A DNA stretch of 64,000 nt from Flavobacterium nitrogenifigens (GCF_003254565.1 NZ_QJRI01000182.1:310001-374000), one strand, 5' to 3'. Shown: positions 6,874 to 15,677, counted from the stretch's first letter. The notes: a model not told the origin generated them from the sequence alone. A program made the numbers and translations.

Positions 6874-7710
6874 ATGATTAATTTTAACGGAAACATAGGG
6901 CAGGAAGATAATATACTAACTCTTAACCGCGCTTTTTTGTATGGTGACGGAATATTCGAAACAGTAAAAATTGTCAACGGAAAAATCTTGTTTCTTGAGG
7001 ATCATTATTTTAGACTAATGGCTTCAATGCGTGTAGTTAGAATGATGATTCCTATGGATTTTACAATGGAATATTTTGAAGAGCAGATTCTTAATCTCGT
7101 AAATGAACAAGGAATCACAGCTTCGGCACGTGCAAGAATCACCGTTTTTAGAAATGATGGCGGTTTGTATCTTCCAAAAAGCAATGATATTTCATTCTTA
7201 ATCAACGCCATTTCTCTTGGAAACAAAGCTTACTCTATAAATACAAACGAGTACGAAGTAGATTTGTATAAAGACTTCTATGTAACAAAACAATTATTGT
7301 CGTCTCTTAAAACGACTAATAAGATGATTAATATTACGGGAAGTATTTATGCAAACGAAAATGACCTCGCCAATTGCATTTTACTGAATGATAGTAAAAA
7401 TGTTGTAGAAGCGCTTCAAGGGAATATTTTTATGGTAATGGGTAATAAGCTTATTACACCTCCAGTTTCTGAAGGTGCTTTAAACGGTATTATGCGTAAA
7501 CAAATTTTAGCCCTAGCTAAAAAAGTAGAAGGCATAGAGGTTGTAGAAGAAGTAATTTCGCCGTTTGATCTTCAAAAAGCTGATGAATTATTTCTGACCA
7601 ATGTAATCACGGGAATACAACCGATAACTAAATATCGAAAAAAGGAGTTCGCAACAAATCTGGCTCATTTATTAGTGCAGCGACTAAATGAATCCATCTC
7701 TGAAAATTAA
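6874..7710 (+). CDS. Class IV PLP aminotransferase / aminodeoxychorismate lyase-like
   Basis: A 278-residue fold-type IV PLP enzyme, the family of branched-chain aminotransferase, D-amino-acid aminotransferase and 4-amino-4-deoxychorismate lyase (PabC). 'AFLYGDGIFETVKIVNGKI' opens the domain at residues 21-39; the likely PLP lysine is in 'LLSSLKTTNKM' (near 147), and 'NVVEALQGNIFMV' followed by 'PPVSEGALNGIMR' forms the cofactor phosphate-binding part. Length and start suit PabC, which makes p-aminobenzoate for folate, but the family is hard to split by sequence, so I leave the symbol empty. The stop overlaps the stop of convergent YqgE by 4 bases. Confidence 0.85.
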   Translation: MINFNGNIGQEDNILTLNRAFLYGDGIFETVKIVNGKILFLEDHYFRLMASMRVVRMMIPMDFTMEYFEEQILNLVNEQGITASARARITVFRNDGGLYLPKSNDISFLINAISLGNKAYSINTNEYEVDLYKDFYVTKQLLSSLKTTNKMINITGSIYANENDLANCILLNDSKNVVEALQGNIFMVMGNKLITPPVSEGALNGIMRKQILALAKKVEGIEVVEEVISPFDLQKADELFLTNVITGIQPITKYRKKEFATNLAHLLVQRLNESISEN

Positions 7711-8267
7711 TTCAGATATGGATTTTCAGGTGCATTAGACCAAATAAGATAATCGCCGCCAAGCTCAATAATCTGCTCTTTCCAAAAGTGAGTAGTAGAT
7801 TTTCCGATAATTTTATTTTTGTAATTATTATCAGCAATGATCCATGAGTTTCCTTGCATCTCATTCTCAAGCTGATTTTCTTCCCAACCGGTATAGCCTA
7901 AGAAAAAACGAATGTTGTTTTTACTAATAGATCCGTTGTTTATTAGGTCCTTAGTGGACTCGAAATCGCCTCCCCAATAAATTCCATTTGAAATTTCCAC
8001 ACTGTTTGGGATTAACTCAGGAATATTGTGAATAAAATAAAGGTTGTCTTGTTCTACAGGGCCGCCGTTATATATCTTAAAGTTAGCATCAATCTCAGGG
8101 ATCAAGTCATTAATAGTATATTTTAATGGCTTGTTAATTATAAAACCTATTGATCCTTCCTTGTTATGGTCTGCTAATAAAATTACCGATCTGTTAAAAG
8201 ATAAATCTCCAATTATTGAAGGCTCGGCAATAAGCAGGTGTCCTTTTTTTAATTTTTCTGAAATCAT
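7707..8267 (-). CDS. YqgE/AlgH family protein
   Basis: 186 residues from the ATG at 8267, the usual YqgE length. Hallmarks are 'KGHLLIAEPSI' (residues 7-17), 'GFIINKPL', 'YNGGPVEQDNLYFIH' and 'FLGYTGWEENQLENE'. The frame extends to 8336, but that extension begins inside the T-tract of the HU terminator and encodes atypical residues, so I reject it. The role of YqgE/AlgH is not established; AlgH was named for an effect on alginate production in Pseudomonas. Convergent with the aminotransferase gene, overlapping it by 4 bases. Confidence 0.9.
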   Translation of the reverse strand: MISEKLKKGHLLIAEPSIIGDLSFNRSVILLADHNKEGSIGFIINKPLKYTINDLIPEIDANFKIYNGGPVEQDNLYFIHNIPELIPNSVEISNGIYWGGDFESTKDLINNGSISKNNIRFFLGYTGWEENQLENEMQGNSWIIADNNYKNKIIGKSTTHFWKEQIIELGGDYLIWSNAPENPYLN

Positions 8268-8333
8268 ACGGTTACAATTTTTATTAAATTTAGTCATAAA
8301 AAAATTAAAATCCCAAATAAAATCGTTAAACCG

Positions 8334-8364
8334 CATAAAAAAACCTTCCAGATGGAAGGTTTTA
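8334..8364 (-). terminator. Terminator of the HU gene
   Basis: Arms 8341-8349 and 8354-8362 with a 4-base loop, followed leftward by a T-run. It isolates HU from YqgE. Confidence 0.85.
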
Positions 8365-8395
8365 ATTATATTATAAGTTTAGAGAACTTTCTTAC

Positions 8396-8668
8396 TTAGT
8401 TCACTGCACCTTCTAATTCAGCACCAGCTTTAAATTTTACAACGTTTTTAGCTGCGATTTTGATAGTTTTTCCTGTTTGAGGGTTTCTACCGTCTCTAGC
8501 AGCTCTTGAAGATACTGACCATGATCCGAAACCTACTAATGAAACTCTTCCACCTTTTTTCAAAGTAGTTCCTACATTACCTAAAAAAGACTCCAAAGCT
8601 AATTTAGCCGCAGCTTTTGTAATTCCTGCATCAGCAGCGATAGCATCGATTAATTCTGATTTGTTCAT
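8396..8668 (-). CDS. HU-family DNA-binding protein
   Basis: A 90-residue histone-like protein: N-terminal helices starting 'MNKSELIDAIAADAG', 'LVGFGSWSVSSRAARDGRNP' containing the DNA-binding arm with the conserved GRNPQTG motif (residues 60-66), and 'AAKNVVKFKAG' at the end. HU dimers bend and compact DNA. It has a strong promoter (8713-8742) and its own terminator, so it is a single highly expressed gene. Confidence 0.95.
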   Translation of the reverse strand: MNKSELIDAIAADAGITKAAAKLALESFLGNVGTTLKKGGRVSLVGFGSWSVSSRAARDGRNPQTGKTIKIAAKNVVKFKAGAELEGAVN

Positions 8669-8712
8669 AATAATTAGTTATTAATTGTTGGTTAAAAAAA
8701 ATTGTTAATACA

Positions 8713-8742
8713 CAAATTTAGTAGGAAATCCGTTGCGTGCAA
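8713..8742 (-). promoter_or_regulatory. Promoter of the HU gene
   Basis: On the minus strand TTG (8740-8742), 19 bases, TAAATTTG (8713-8720); 45 bases before the ATG. Confidence 0.85.
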
Positions 8743-8848
8743 GTGTTTTCTTTATTTTTAGCAAAAATTGTTGATAACTTGCTTTTTTTGTTCATAAAGA
8801 GTGTTGTTTATCGATAAAAAACAAGTACAAACCCCTGTTTTACTGACG

Positions 8849-9796
8849 TTAATACACTTTTGCAGCTTCTGAAAAACTCACTCCATTTAATAATTCTGAA
8901 GCAAGCATTCTCTTTTTTCCTGGAAATTGTAAACTTAATAACTGAATAAAGCCGCCTTTTATTGCGATCTTAATTTCTTTTTTACTGCTAATAAGCTTTC
9001 CAATCTCGTAAGAATGTGATTCTGAGATTAGTTTTGCTTCATAAATTTTGATGTTCAATTCTTCGTTTTGATCTTTTAAATAACACCAAGAAGCAGGATA
9101 CGGACTTAAACCCCGAATCAGATTATTGATTTCTGCTCCAGATTTTGTCCAGTCAATTTTGCAGTTCTCCTTGTTTAACTTGTAAGCTGTTTTGATATCG
9201 TCGTTATCTTCTTGAATTGTTGTGGTAACATTTCCGTTTTCAATAACTTTTAAAGTGTCAATTACAGTTGTGCTTCCTAAGTGCATCAAACGATCATGTA
9301 ATTGTCCTGCTGTTTCTTCTGGCTCAATGTTGATTTCAGAATTTAAAATCATTGCGCCAGTATCAATTTTATCATCAATAAAGAAAGTAGTAACTCCGGT
9401 TTTAGTTTCTCCGTTAATAATGGCCCAGTTAATAGGAGCAGCACCACGGTAGTTTGGAAGTAACGAAGCATGAAGATTAAAAGTTCCTAAACTTGGCATT
9501 TCCCACACTATTTTAGGCAACATTCTAAAGGCAACTACGATTTGTAAATTAGCATTTAGCGCTTTTAATTCTGCTAAGAAATTTTCGTCTTTTAAATTGG
9601 TAGGCTGTAATAGAGTAAGATTATTAGCAAGAGCATATTCTTTTACAGCCGAATATTTTATTTTTTGTCCGCGTCCTGCCGGTTTGTCTGCCGCAGTAAT
9701 TACGCCAACAACTTCGTAGTTATTTTTGATAATGGTATCCAAAATGCCAACGGCAAATTCTGGCGTTCCCATAAATATAATTCTCAATTTCTCCAT
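8849..9796 (-). CDS. fmt: Methionyl-tRNA formyltransferase
   Basis: A 315-residue enzyme that formylates the amino group of initiator Met-tRNA using 10-formyltetrahydrofolate. N-terminal formyltransferase domain: 'IIFMGTPEFAVGILD' at residues 5-19, the catalytic 'NLHASLLPNYRGAAPINW' region near 108-125 (Asn, His), and 'IDTGAMI' near 144. The C-terminal domain (about 205-315) binds the tRNA. The start codon overlaps the recQ stop by one base (TAATG), so it is translated as the second gene of a recQ-fmt operon. Confidence 0.95.
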   Translation of the reverse strand: MEKLRIIFMGTPEFAVGILDTIIKNNYEVVGVITAADKPAGRGQKIKYSAVKEYALANNLTLLQPTNLKDENFLAELKALNANLQIVVAFRMLPKIVWEMPSLGTFNLHASLLPNYRGAAPINWAIINGETKTGVTTFFIDDKIDTGAMILNSEINIEPEETAGQLHDRLMHLGSTTVIDTLKVIENGNVTTTIQEDNDDIKTAYKLNKENCKIDWTKSGAEINNLIRGLSPYPASWCYLKDQNEELNIKIYEAKLISESHSYEIGKLISSKKEIKIAIKGGFIQLLSLQFPGKKRMLASELLNGVSFSEAAKVY

Positions 9797-11691
9797 TATG
9801 ATTTTAAAGTGTATTTATTATTCGCTTGTATGATGATATGGTTGTTTTCGAGCAATTCCTGAAGAACCAACAGAATGTCTTTTGTATCCATTTTGATCTG
9901 GTTTTCAATTTCTCTCGAAGTCAGAGAAGCTGTTCTAAGCAGAGACAAAATCTTGTCAGCAATCGAATCGGCTTCTGTAATTTTTCCTTTTTGTGTAATG
10001 CAGTACGAACAAATGCCACAATTTTCGGTTGTTTCTTCTCCAAAATAATTCAAAACCAATCTGTTTTTGCAGGTTTTGTTGTCTTTTATATAATGAAGAA
10101 CCGATAGGAGCTGTTCTTTTTTAACCTCGTTTTGTTTCTCTAAATATTTCGAAACTCTATTTATAGTAAGATCGTCCTCGCGGATTTCATTAAATAGTAT
10201 AGTAGCGTCGTTGTTTTTAGATTTGTATTCTATAATTTCTTTTTCTCTTAATTTTTCTAAAAGAGCGGTGACTTGCTCTTCTGAGTGATGCGATTTTTTA
10301 GCAATTAAACCAAGATTCAGATTAGATTTTACGTCATAGATTCCAGGATAAGTTCTCAAAATCGCCAGAATAATCTCTTCATCATTCGGATTCAAACTTA
10401 TGTATCGAATGACTTCTTTAGATTCTATTAAAAATTGAGCGCTAATTTTTTCTGAGAATTCTTGAGACATCGTAATAATTCCCTGCTGATTTAAAAATTG
10501 TAAAGAATTGTATGTTTTAAGAGTAGGGAAGTCGTATTTATTGCAAAAGTGATTCAGTTTAAACGAAAAAGATTCATCTAAACCTTCGCCGTATGCAATC
10601 TGAAAATAATTACAGAGTTTGATGTACATTGCTTTTAAAAACTTCTTGTCGGGAAGAATATTTATAAACTGCTGTTCGGTCTGAATCATATCTGAATTAT
10701 TGTAAAGCAAAACCGAAAAAGCTTTTTCGCCATTTCGTCCCGCTCTGCCAGATTCTTGATAATAGTTTTCTATGTTTTCTGGAAGCTGTGTATGAATAAC
10801 GGTTTTGACATTGTCTTTGTCAATTCCCATTCCAAAAGCATTTGTTGCCACAATAACCTGAGCTTGTTGTGACATCCATAACTGCATGTTTTTGTCCTTC
10901 TCTTTTGCCGAAAGTCCGCCATGATAATATGTTGCCGTAAAACCTAACGATTGCAATTGTGAAGACATGTTTAGGCATGCTTTGCGATTTCGCACATATA
11001 TAATAGAAGGTTGCGGATTCTTTTTAAGAATTTGTTCAGTTCGATATAATTTGTCTTCAACTTCAAAAACCATGTAAGCGATATTTTTTCGCTCAAACGA
11101 CTGCTGAAAATGTTTTGGATTTTTTAATTCTAACTGTGTTCTGATATCTTCAATAACTCTTGGAGTTGCCGTCGCTGTCAAAGCCAAAAACGGAATTTTA
11201 GGAAAGAATTTTTTCAGTTCCGAAATTTTAAGATAGGCGGGTCTAAAATCATGACCCCATTGCGAAACACAATGTGCCTCGTCAATAGCAATTAAATTGA
11301 TGGGTAAATTTTTAATTCGCTCCAGAATCCAATCCGATTGCAAACGCTCTGGAGATAAGTAGAGAAATTTATAGTTTCCGTACTGGCAATTATCAAGAAG
11401 ATCAATCAATTCTTCAGTGTGAATTCCGCCCGTAAGCGCAATCGCTTTTATATCCCTTTTCTGCAGATTCGCTACCTGATCTTTCATTAAAGCAATCAAA
11501 GGAGAAATAACAAGACAGATTCCTTCCTGCATCATGGCGGGAACCTGAAAACAAATTGATTTTCCGCCGCCCGTAGGAAGTACGGCAAAAGTATCCTGTC
11601 CTTCAAGAACAGAATCAATAATTTCTTTTTGCAACGGTCTAAAACTGTCGTGTTTCCAGTATTTTAGAAGAATATCCTGCGCTCCGAGCAT
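9796..11691 (-). CDS. recQ: ATP-dependent DNA helicase RecQ
   Basis: A 631-residue superfamily 2 helicase that unwinds DNA 3'-5' in recombination and repair. Visible are motif 0 'FRPLQKEII' (17-25), Walker A 'PTGGGKS' (39-45), DEAH box 'IDEAHC' (near 135), 'ALTATATP' (motif III), 'TNAFGMGIDK' and 'QESGRAGRNG' (motif VI). A zinc-binding domain with 'CGICSYC' lies near 575. The final part has a winged-helix-like segment but no clear HRDC domain, unlike E. coli RecQ. First gene of the recQ-fmt pair. Confidence 0.93.
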   Translation of the reverse strand: MLGAQDILLKYWKHDSFRPLQKEIIDSVLEGQDTFAVLPTGGGKSICFQVPAMMQEGICLVISPLIALMKDQVANLQKRDIKAIALTGGIHTEELIDLLDNCQYGNYKFLYLSPERLQSDWILERIKNLPINLIAIDEAHCVSQWGHDFRPAYLKISELKKFFPKIPFLALTATATPRVIEDIRTQLELKNPKHFQQSFERKNIAYMVFEVEDKLYRTEQILKKNPQPSIIYVRNRKACLNMSSQLQSLGFTATYYHGGLSAKEKDKNMQLWMSQQAQVIVATNAFGMGIDKDNVKTVIHTQLPENIENYYQESGRAGRNGEKAFSVLLYNNSDMIQTEQQFINILPDKKFLKAMYIKLCNYFQIAYGEGLDESFSFKLNHFCNKYDFPTLKTYNSLQFLNQQGIITMSQEFSEKISAQFLIESKEVIRYISLNPNDEEIILAILRTYPGIYDVKSNLNLGLIAKKSHHSEEQVTALLEKLREKEIIEYKSKNNDATILFNEIREDDLTINRVSKYLEKQNEVKKEQLLSVLHYIKDNKTCKNRLVLNYFGEETTENCGICSYCITQKGKITEADSIADKILSLLRTASLTSREIENQIKMDTKDILLVLQELLENNHIIIQANNKYTLKS

Positions 11692-11710
11692 TGCCTTGGT
11701 TTTAAAGTTA

Positions 11711-11741
11711 AAAATTTAGAAAACAGTTTCTAGTTTTGCAA
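11711..11741 (-). promoter_or_regulatory. Probable promoter of recQ-fmt
   Basis: On the minus strand TTG (11739-11741), 20 bases, TAAATTTT (11711-11718), one base off consensus, 20 bases before the recQ ATG. Confidence 0.55.
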
Positions 11742-11756
11742 CTTTAAACCATACTG

Positions 11757-12290
11757 CTAAATTTTGTCTAAGATATAAAGAATTCTGTTTTCAACTGTAT
11801 CTTTAGGAACTTCAATAAGTTCGTAACCATATTTTTTGTAAGTTTCAACAAGGTGCTCCTGGATTTTTACAGCCTGATCAAAATTTTCATAACGTTCAGA
11901 ATCACTTTGGTAAATTTCTTCCCAAGGCGGTAAAATAAAAGTTTTAGAATATTTATAATCTTCGCACGCTTTAACGAAATTCTCTGGATATTCATCGCCA
12001 ATGTAATCCATATAAGCTACCACATCTGGAATTCCTCGGTCAATAAAAACCACATTGTCAGGTTCTTCAAGAGCATTTTTATATTGTTCAATACGACCTT
12101 CCAATAACATTTCGCTAAACAAAAGCGGTTGTTCCAGAAACAACTGTTCAATGCCTTGTTGTTGCGCTTTCATGGTAACCTGTCTTGAAATTTCAGGATA
12201 GCAGCAAAAGCCACGAGCTACCAATTCGTTAATAAGTGTTGATTTTCCAGTACCAGGTCCGCCAAGCAAGACTATAATTTCTTTTTGCAC
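11757..12290 (-). CDS. P-loop ATPase, NadR/AAA_28-like
   Basis: A 177-residue protein from a GTG start at 12290. It has a Walker A 'GGPGTGKST' (residues 9-17), 'FIDRGIPDVVAYMDYIG' (Walker B/lid region) and 'PPWEEIYQSDSERYE', the features of the small AAA_28/NadR-like ATPase family, whose substrates are often nucleosides or unknown. The frame reaches a TTG at 12311, but that codon is part of the -7 promoter box TAAATTTG (12309-12316), so translation must start downstream; the GTG lies about 19 bases after the box. Confidence 0.8.
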   Translation of the reverse strand: MQKEIIVLLGGPGTGKSTLINELVARGFCCYPEISRQVTMKAQQQGIEQLFLEQPLLFSEMLLEGRIEQYKNALEEPDNVVFIDRGIPDVVAYMDYIGDEYPENFVKACEDYKYSKTFILPPWEEIYQSDSERYENFDQAVKIQEHLVETYKKYGYELIEVPKDTVENRILYILDKI

Positions 12291-12308
12291 TATTCTAAAA
12301 ATAAAGCG

Positions 12309-12316
12309 CAAATTTA
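12309..12316 (-). promoter_or_regulatory. -7 box of the AAA_28-like gene
   Basis: TAAATTTG on the minus strand, 19 bases before the GTG start; the -33 element is weak (TTT rather than TTG). Confidence 0.55.
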
Positions 12317-12762
12317 CCTAAACTTATTTATAATTAAAAAGAATATTTATCAGAAACGAAAGATTTGGCATTTTTAGTTGGCATGGTTTCCTGCTGTCCG
12401 CTGCAATCTTTTGCTTTTTAAAGAAAAAAGCAAAAGGATTTCCACTTCCATCAGGGTTAAAAAGGAGAAATGGTTTTGTTTTTGGAATTATTTGAAAAAA
12501 ATATAAGCTTTCACAAAAAGAAAGTCCCAGCGGGACGAAATATTTATAGAAAAATTATGCGTTATTAATATAAAGCTCCAGCGGAGCGACACATTTAGAG
12601 TGATTTATATGTCGCTCCACTGGAGCTTTTTGATGTGTGAGAAATTGTATTTGCTATAAATATTTTGCTCCGCTGGAGCAGTTTTTATGTGAATTGCCGT
12701 TGGTTTTAACCAACGGGATTTTTGAAATTTAGAATTTCGGCTTTAGCCAAACATAATAGTTG
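12317..12762. repeat. Gene-free stretch with REP-like palindromes
   Basis: No gene seen. Several short palindromes occur in a row: GTCCCAGCGGGAC (12524-12536), a large one with arms 12573-12593 and 12610-12631 both containing GCTCC-GC/TGGAGC cores, GCTCCGCTGGAGC (12667-12679), CCGTTGGTTTTAACCAACGG (12697-12716) and GGCTTTAGCC (12739-12748). The motif families are related and look like dispersed REP-type elements. Confidence 0.75.
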
Positions 12763-13434
12763 TTATTTGTTTGGTCTGAATATCATAGTTAAATCAGAGT
12801 ACAAGTAAACTCCAACGATTGCTAACATAGGGATAGCAATAAAAAAATTTCCATCGGGAATCATGCCGAATATACCAAATAATATTAAAGCTAAACAAAA
12901 TGGATATGTAAATAATCGGGTTAATATTTTACTGCTGCTCCATTCATTTTCTGATTTTCCATCTATTTTGTCACACGTTTTTTCTTCTACTGTGAAGCCG
13001 ATTTTTTTATAAAAACTATTTAATTGTTCTTTCTTTTCAAATCGATATATTTTTCTACTCAGTAAATGACAAGCAAAAGTTAAAAATAGGAAAGCTGCAA
13101 TATTGGCTAAAAAACGCTTAATTGTAAAGTCTGTAAAAGCATTTGATAATAAAGGAAAAAAGAAAGATAAAGGAAATAGAAATTGAAAAAATCTGGCAAA
13201 GGAATTTAATTGATCTTTTGTCTTTACAAGGTCATTTTCAGAATTAAATTCAAAAGTATAAACGGGATAAAATATTCCTGTAAAAGACGACATTTCCCAA
13301 ATTTTGATTTTGTTTTTTTGAACCTCTCCATATATTTTGTAATCTTTTTTAAAACTACATACCAAATGATTCCAAAATGAATCGACTTTTTTTACTTTAA
13401 CTAATTTTTGAATGTCTGATTTCTTTACTTCCAT
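12763..13434 (-). CDS. Uncharacterised membrane protein
   Basis: A 223-residue protein I do not recognise. Hydrophobic segments lie at about residues 80-97, 108-125 and 173-190, 195-213, suggesting two membrane hairpins with a lysine-rich loop (about 126-170) between them. N-terminal 75 residues are soluble and basic, with a short beta pattern. It lies between REP-like repeats and a secreted esterase gene on the same strand, and is probably transcribed alone. Confidence 0.6.
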   Translation of the reverse strand: MEVKKSDIQKLVKVKKVDSFWNHLVCSFKKDYKIYGEVQKNKIKIWEMSSFTGIFYPVYTFEFNSENDLVKTKDQLNSFARFFQFLFPLSFFFPLLSNAFTDFTIKRFLANIAAFLFLTFACHLLSRKIYRFEKKEQLNSFYKKIGFTVEEKTCDKIDGKSENEWSSSKILTRLFTYPFCLALILFGIFGMIPDGNFFIAIPMLAIVGVYLYSDLTMIFRPNK

Positions 13435-13486
13435 TTTTATACAATAAAATATTTTTTAAGGTAGTAATTGTCTTTCTTTTTTTGGA

Positions 13487-14398
13487 TTACTCACAAAACA
13501 AATACTTCCCAGAGCTTTTTCCGTTTTTAGAAGGAACAATTAAATGCGATTGGAACTTTTTGCCATTCAAAACATCATTTACAAAATCCAAAACATATTG
13601 CTGTCCTTGGTGAAAAAGATAACCCGAAAATTCATGTCCACCGCCGCAGAAAGTAATCAGTTCGATGTCTTTATGTAAATCAGTCATTTGATTGTAAACG
13701 GCATAAGAGCCAAAAAGAATCAGCCAGCCAGAAGCATTTGTCGGACAAGAACGGTGCGAACCTGCTGCATAAGGAACTGTATCATCATTATTTCCATGTG
13801 CCAATAACATCGGAATCGCTTTTTCTTTCGTAATCAAATTAATATCCTGAATTGCTCCAGAACCACCAATAAAACCTTTGTATTTAAAGTTTTCTGGGAG
13901 ATTGCTTTTGTATAAATTCATTAATTTATAATCCCAAAATGAAGCGTGGAAACCAATTTCGGCACCTGCACTAATTCCTGAAATAAAGATTTTTGAAGTA
14001 TCAAGATTGTATTTGTCTACATTCTCAATCATGAAGGCTGTTGCTTGCCACATGTCGCTCACGCCAATTTGAATCGCTTTTATTTTTTCGGTCAAAGTTC
14101 CTTTACAGCCAAAATCTTTTCCTTTCATGTATAAACTATATGAAATGCTCGCAACTGCATAACCATTTTTTGCCATGAATTTTCCAAAATCTTTTTCATT
14201 TGTTCGTTCTCCGCCCGAAAAACCGCCACCAAAAGCAAACATAATTAAAGGGATTTTCTCCCCAGCTTTTTTCTTTGGCAGATATAAATCTAAATCCAGT
14301 TTTAAAGTGTCATTTTGAAAATAAGTCAGTGTTTTAACTTCTTGTGCTTCAATATTGTTGAATGTAAGAGCGATAAAAAGTAAAAGGATTTTTTTCAT
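13487..14398 (-). CDS. Secreted alpha/beta hydrolase (esterase-like)
   Basis: 303 residues from the ATG at 14398, which begins a signal peptide 'MKKILLLFIALTFNNIEAQ'. The frame extends to 14437 but the added residues precede the signal peptide. The alpha/beta hydrolase fold shows an oxyanion-hole region 'FAFGGGFSGGERT' (near 53-65), nucleophile in 'GISAGAEIG' (GxSxG), 'HGNNDDTVPY' with the acid, and 'CGGGHEFSG' with the catalytic histidine. It resembles BD-FAE/acetyl-esterase-like carbohydrate esterases; substrate not identifiable. Periplasmic or secreted. Confidence 0.85.
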   Translation of the reverse strand: MKKILLLFIALTFNNIEAQEVKTLTYFQNDTLKLDLDLYLPKKKAGEKIPLIMFAFGGGFSGGERTNEKDFGKFMAKNGYAVASISYSLYMKGKDFGCKGTLTEKIKAIQIGVSDMWQATAFMIENVDKYNLDTSKIFISGISAGAEIGFHASFWDYKLMNLYKSNLPENFKYKGFIGGSGAIQDINLITKEKAIPMLLAHGNNDDTVPYAAGSHRSCPTNASGWLILFGSYAVYNQMTDLHKDIELITFCGGGHEFSGYLFHQGQQYVLDFVNDVLNGKKFQSHLIVPSKNGKSSGKYLFCE

Positions 14399-14443
14399 TG
14401 TAATGTGTTTTAATCTCGCAAAGTCGCGAAGTCGCAAAGTTTT

Positions 14444-14560
14444 TTTGCCACGAATTTTCGCTAATTTTTATTTTTTGATTTGCCAAGTTAATTAAAATTA
14501 GGGAAATTGAATTTTAGGATTTAATAATTTGTGTTAATTAGTGTAATTTGTGGCAAAAAA
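14444..14560. repeat. Long imperfect palindrome, GCCACGAATT family
   Basis: Arms beginning TTTTTTTGCCACGAATT (from 14441) and ending AATTTGTGGCAAAAAAA (to about 14563) are inverted copies with imperfect interior matches. The same terminal motif builds the palindrome at 17087-17210. Confidence 0.6.
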
Positions 14561-14623
14561 ACAGCCTCATTTTTAGGGTCAAAAAATCTAAAATCTAAAA
14601 TCTGAAATCTGAAATCAAAAACG

Positions 14624-14631
14624 TATATTTG
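14624..14631 (+). promoter_or_regulatory. -7 box of the DUF493-DUF4290 genes
   Basis: TATATTTG, 19 bases before the ATG at 14651; no clear TTG at the -33 position. Confidence 0.5.
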
Positions 14632-14650
14632 CGTTTATTTTTAATTACGA

Positions 14651-14947
14651 ATGGAGAACGATAAAGAAAAAAACACCGCCGAATTTTACGAAAGATTAAA
14701 AGTAGAACTTGATAACGCAAACACTTGGCCAGCAGAATATTTGTATAAATTTATTGTGCCTTCTGTAGGTGATAATGTAGAGCGTGTTGAAAAAGCTTTT
14801 GATAGAATGGGAGCGGTTATTAAAACAACAAAATCTAAAACAGGTAAATTTACCAGTGTTTCTGTAGATGTTACGATGCACAGCTCAGATGATGTGATCA
14901 GTAAATACAAAGAAGTTTCTACAATAGAAGGTATAGTTTCATTATAA
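14651..14947 (+). CDS. DUF493 family protein (YbeD-like)
   Basis: A 98-residue protein of the DUF493/YbeD family, an ACT-like alpha-beta fold. 'FYERLKVELDNANTWPAEYLYKFIVP' region at residues 12-37 and 'KTGKFTSVSVDVTMHSSDDVISKYKEVS' region near 62-89 are the family pattern. YbeD in E. coli lies next to lipoate-synthesis genes but its job is unsettled. Here it is followed after 4 bases by the DUF4290 gene, so they form an operon. Confidence 0.88.
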   Translation: MENDKEKNTAEFYERLKVELDNANTWPAEYLYKFIVPSVGDNVERVEKAFDRMGAVIKTTKSKTGKFTSVSVDVTMHSSDDVISKYKEVSTIEGIVSL

Positions 14948-14951
14948 ACTT

Positions 14952-15677
14952 ATGATCGAAAAATATAAAAGAGAAGCCGCAAGCGACGTTGTATATAATT
15001 TAGAATACAATTCTGAAAGACAACGTCTGATTATCCCAGAATATGGTCGTCACTTGCAAAAACTGATTGATCAGGCAACTGCAATCGAAGATGATGAAAC
15101 GCGCAATAAAGCCGCAAAATACATCATTCAGGTTATGGGAAGCCTAAATCCGCATTTGCGTGATGTGCCAGATTTTCAGCATAAACTTTGGGATCAGCTT
15201 TTTATCATGTCTGATTTTAAACTTAATGTTGAATCGCCATACCCGATTCCGTCAAGAGATGTCTTGCAGCTAAAACCAGAGATATTGCAGTATCCTCAAA
15301 ACTTCCCAAAATATAGATTTTATGGTAACAATATCAAGTATATGATAGAAGTTGCTAATAAATGGGAAGAAGGCGAGATGAAAAATGCTTTGGTAATGGT
15401 AATTGCAAACCATATGAAAAAGTCGTTTTTGAGCTGGAACAAAGACACAGTAAAAGACGATGTTATTTTTGAGCATTTATATGAACTTTCTGGAGGAAAA
15501 ATAAACCTACTGCACAGCACAGAAGAGTTGTTAAACACGACAGATTTAATGCGTACAAACAAACGCATGTCGAACAAAACAGCTTCTGGAACACAGCCAA
15601 AAGCTCAGAACAACAAGAATAACAACAATAAGGGCGGACAAAAAAAGAATTTTCAAAAAAACAATAATCAAAAATAA
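14952..15677 (+). CDS. DUF4290 domain protein with Asn/Lys-rich tail
   Basis: A 241-residue protein of the Bacteroidota family DUF4290: 'YNSERQRLIIPEYGRHLQKL' (residues 19-38) and 'LNPHLRDVPDFQHKLWDQLF' (near 72-91) are its hallmarks. The last 45 residues are low-complexity Asn, Lys and Gln with glycine, a basic disordered tail that could bind RNA or DNA (inference). Function is unknown. It follows DUF493 in an operon and precedes murA, though a palindromic repeat lies between. Confidence 0.88.
   Translation: MIEKYKREAASDVVYNLEYNSERQRLIIPEYGRHLQKLIDQATAIEDDETRNKAAKYIIQVMGSLNPHLRDVPDFQHKLWDQLFIMSDFKLNVESPYPIPSRDVLQLKPEILQYPQNFPKYRFYGNNIKYMIEVANKWEEGEMKNALVMVIANHMKKSFLSWNKDTVKDDVIFEHLYELSGGKINLLHSTEELLNTTDLMRTNKRMSNKTASGTQPKAQNNKNNNNKGGQKKNFQKNNNQK

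Noticed and set aside
8268..8336. Upstream ATG for YqgE
   Set aside because: It lies in the T-tract of the HU terminator and adds residues not typical of the family.
9796..11691. RecQ as a member of a phage-defence system
   Set aside because: It is paired with fmt in a normal housekeeping operon and has ordinary RecQ motifs.
11757..12311. TTG start at 12311 for the AAA_28-like protein
   Set aside because: The TTG is part of the promoter -7 box; a GTG at 12290 fits better.
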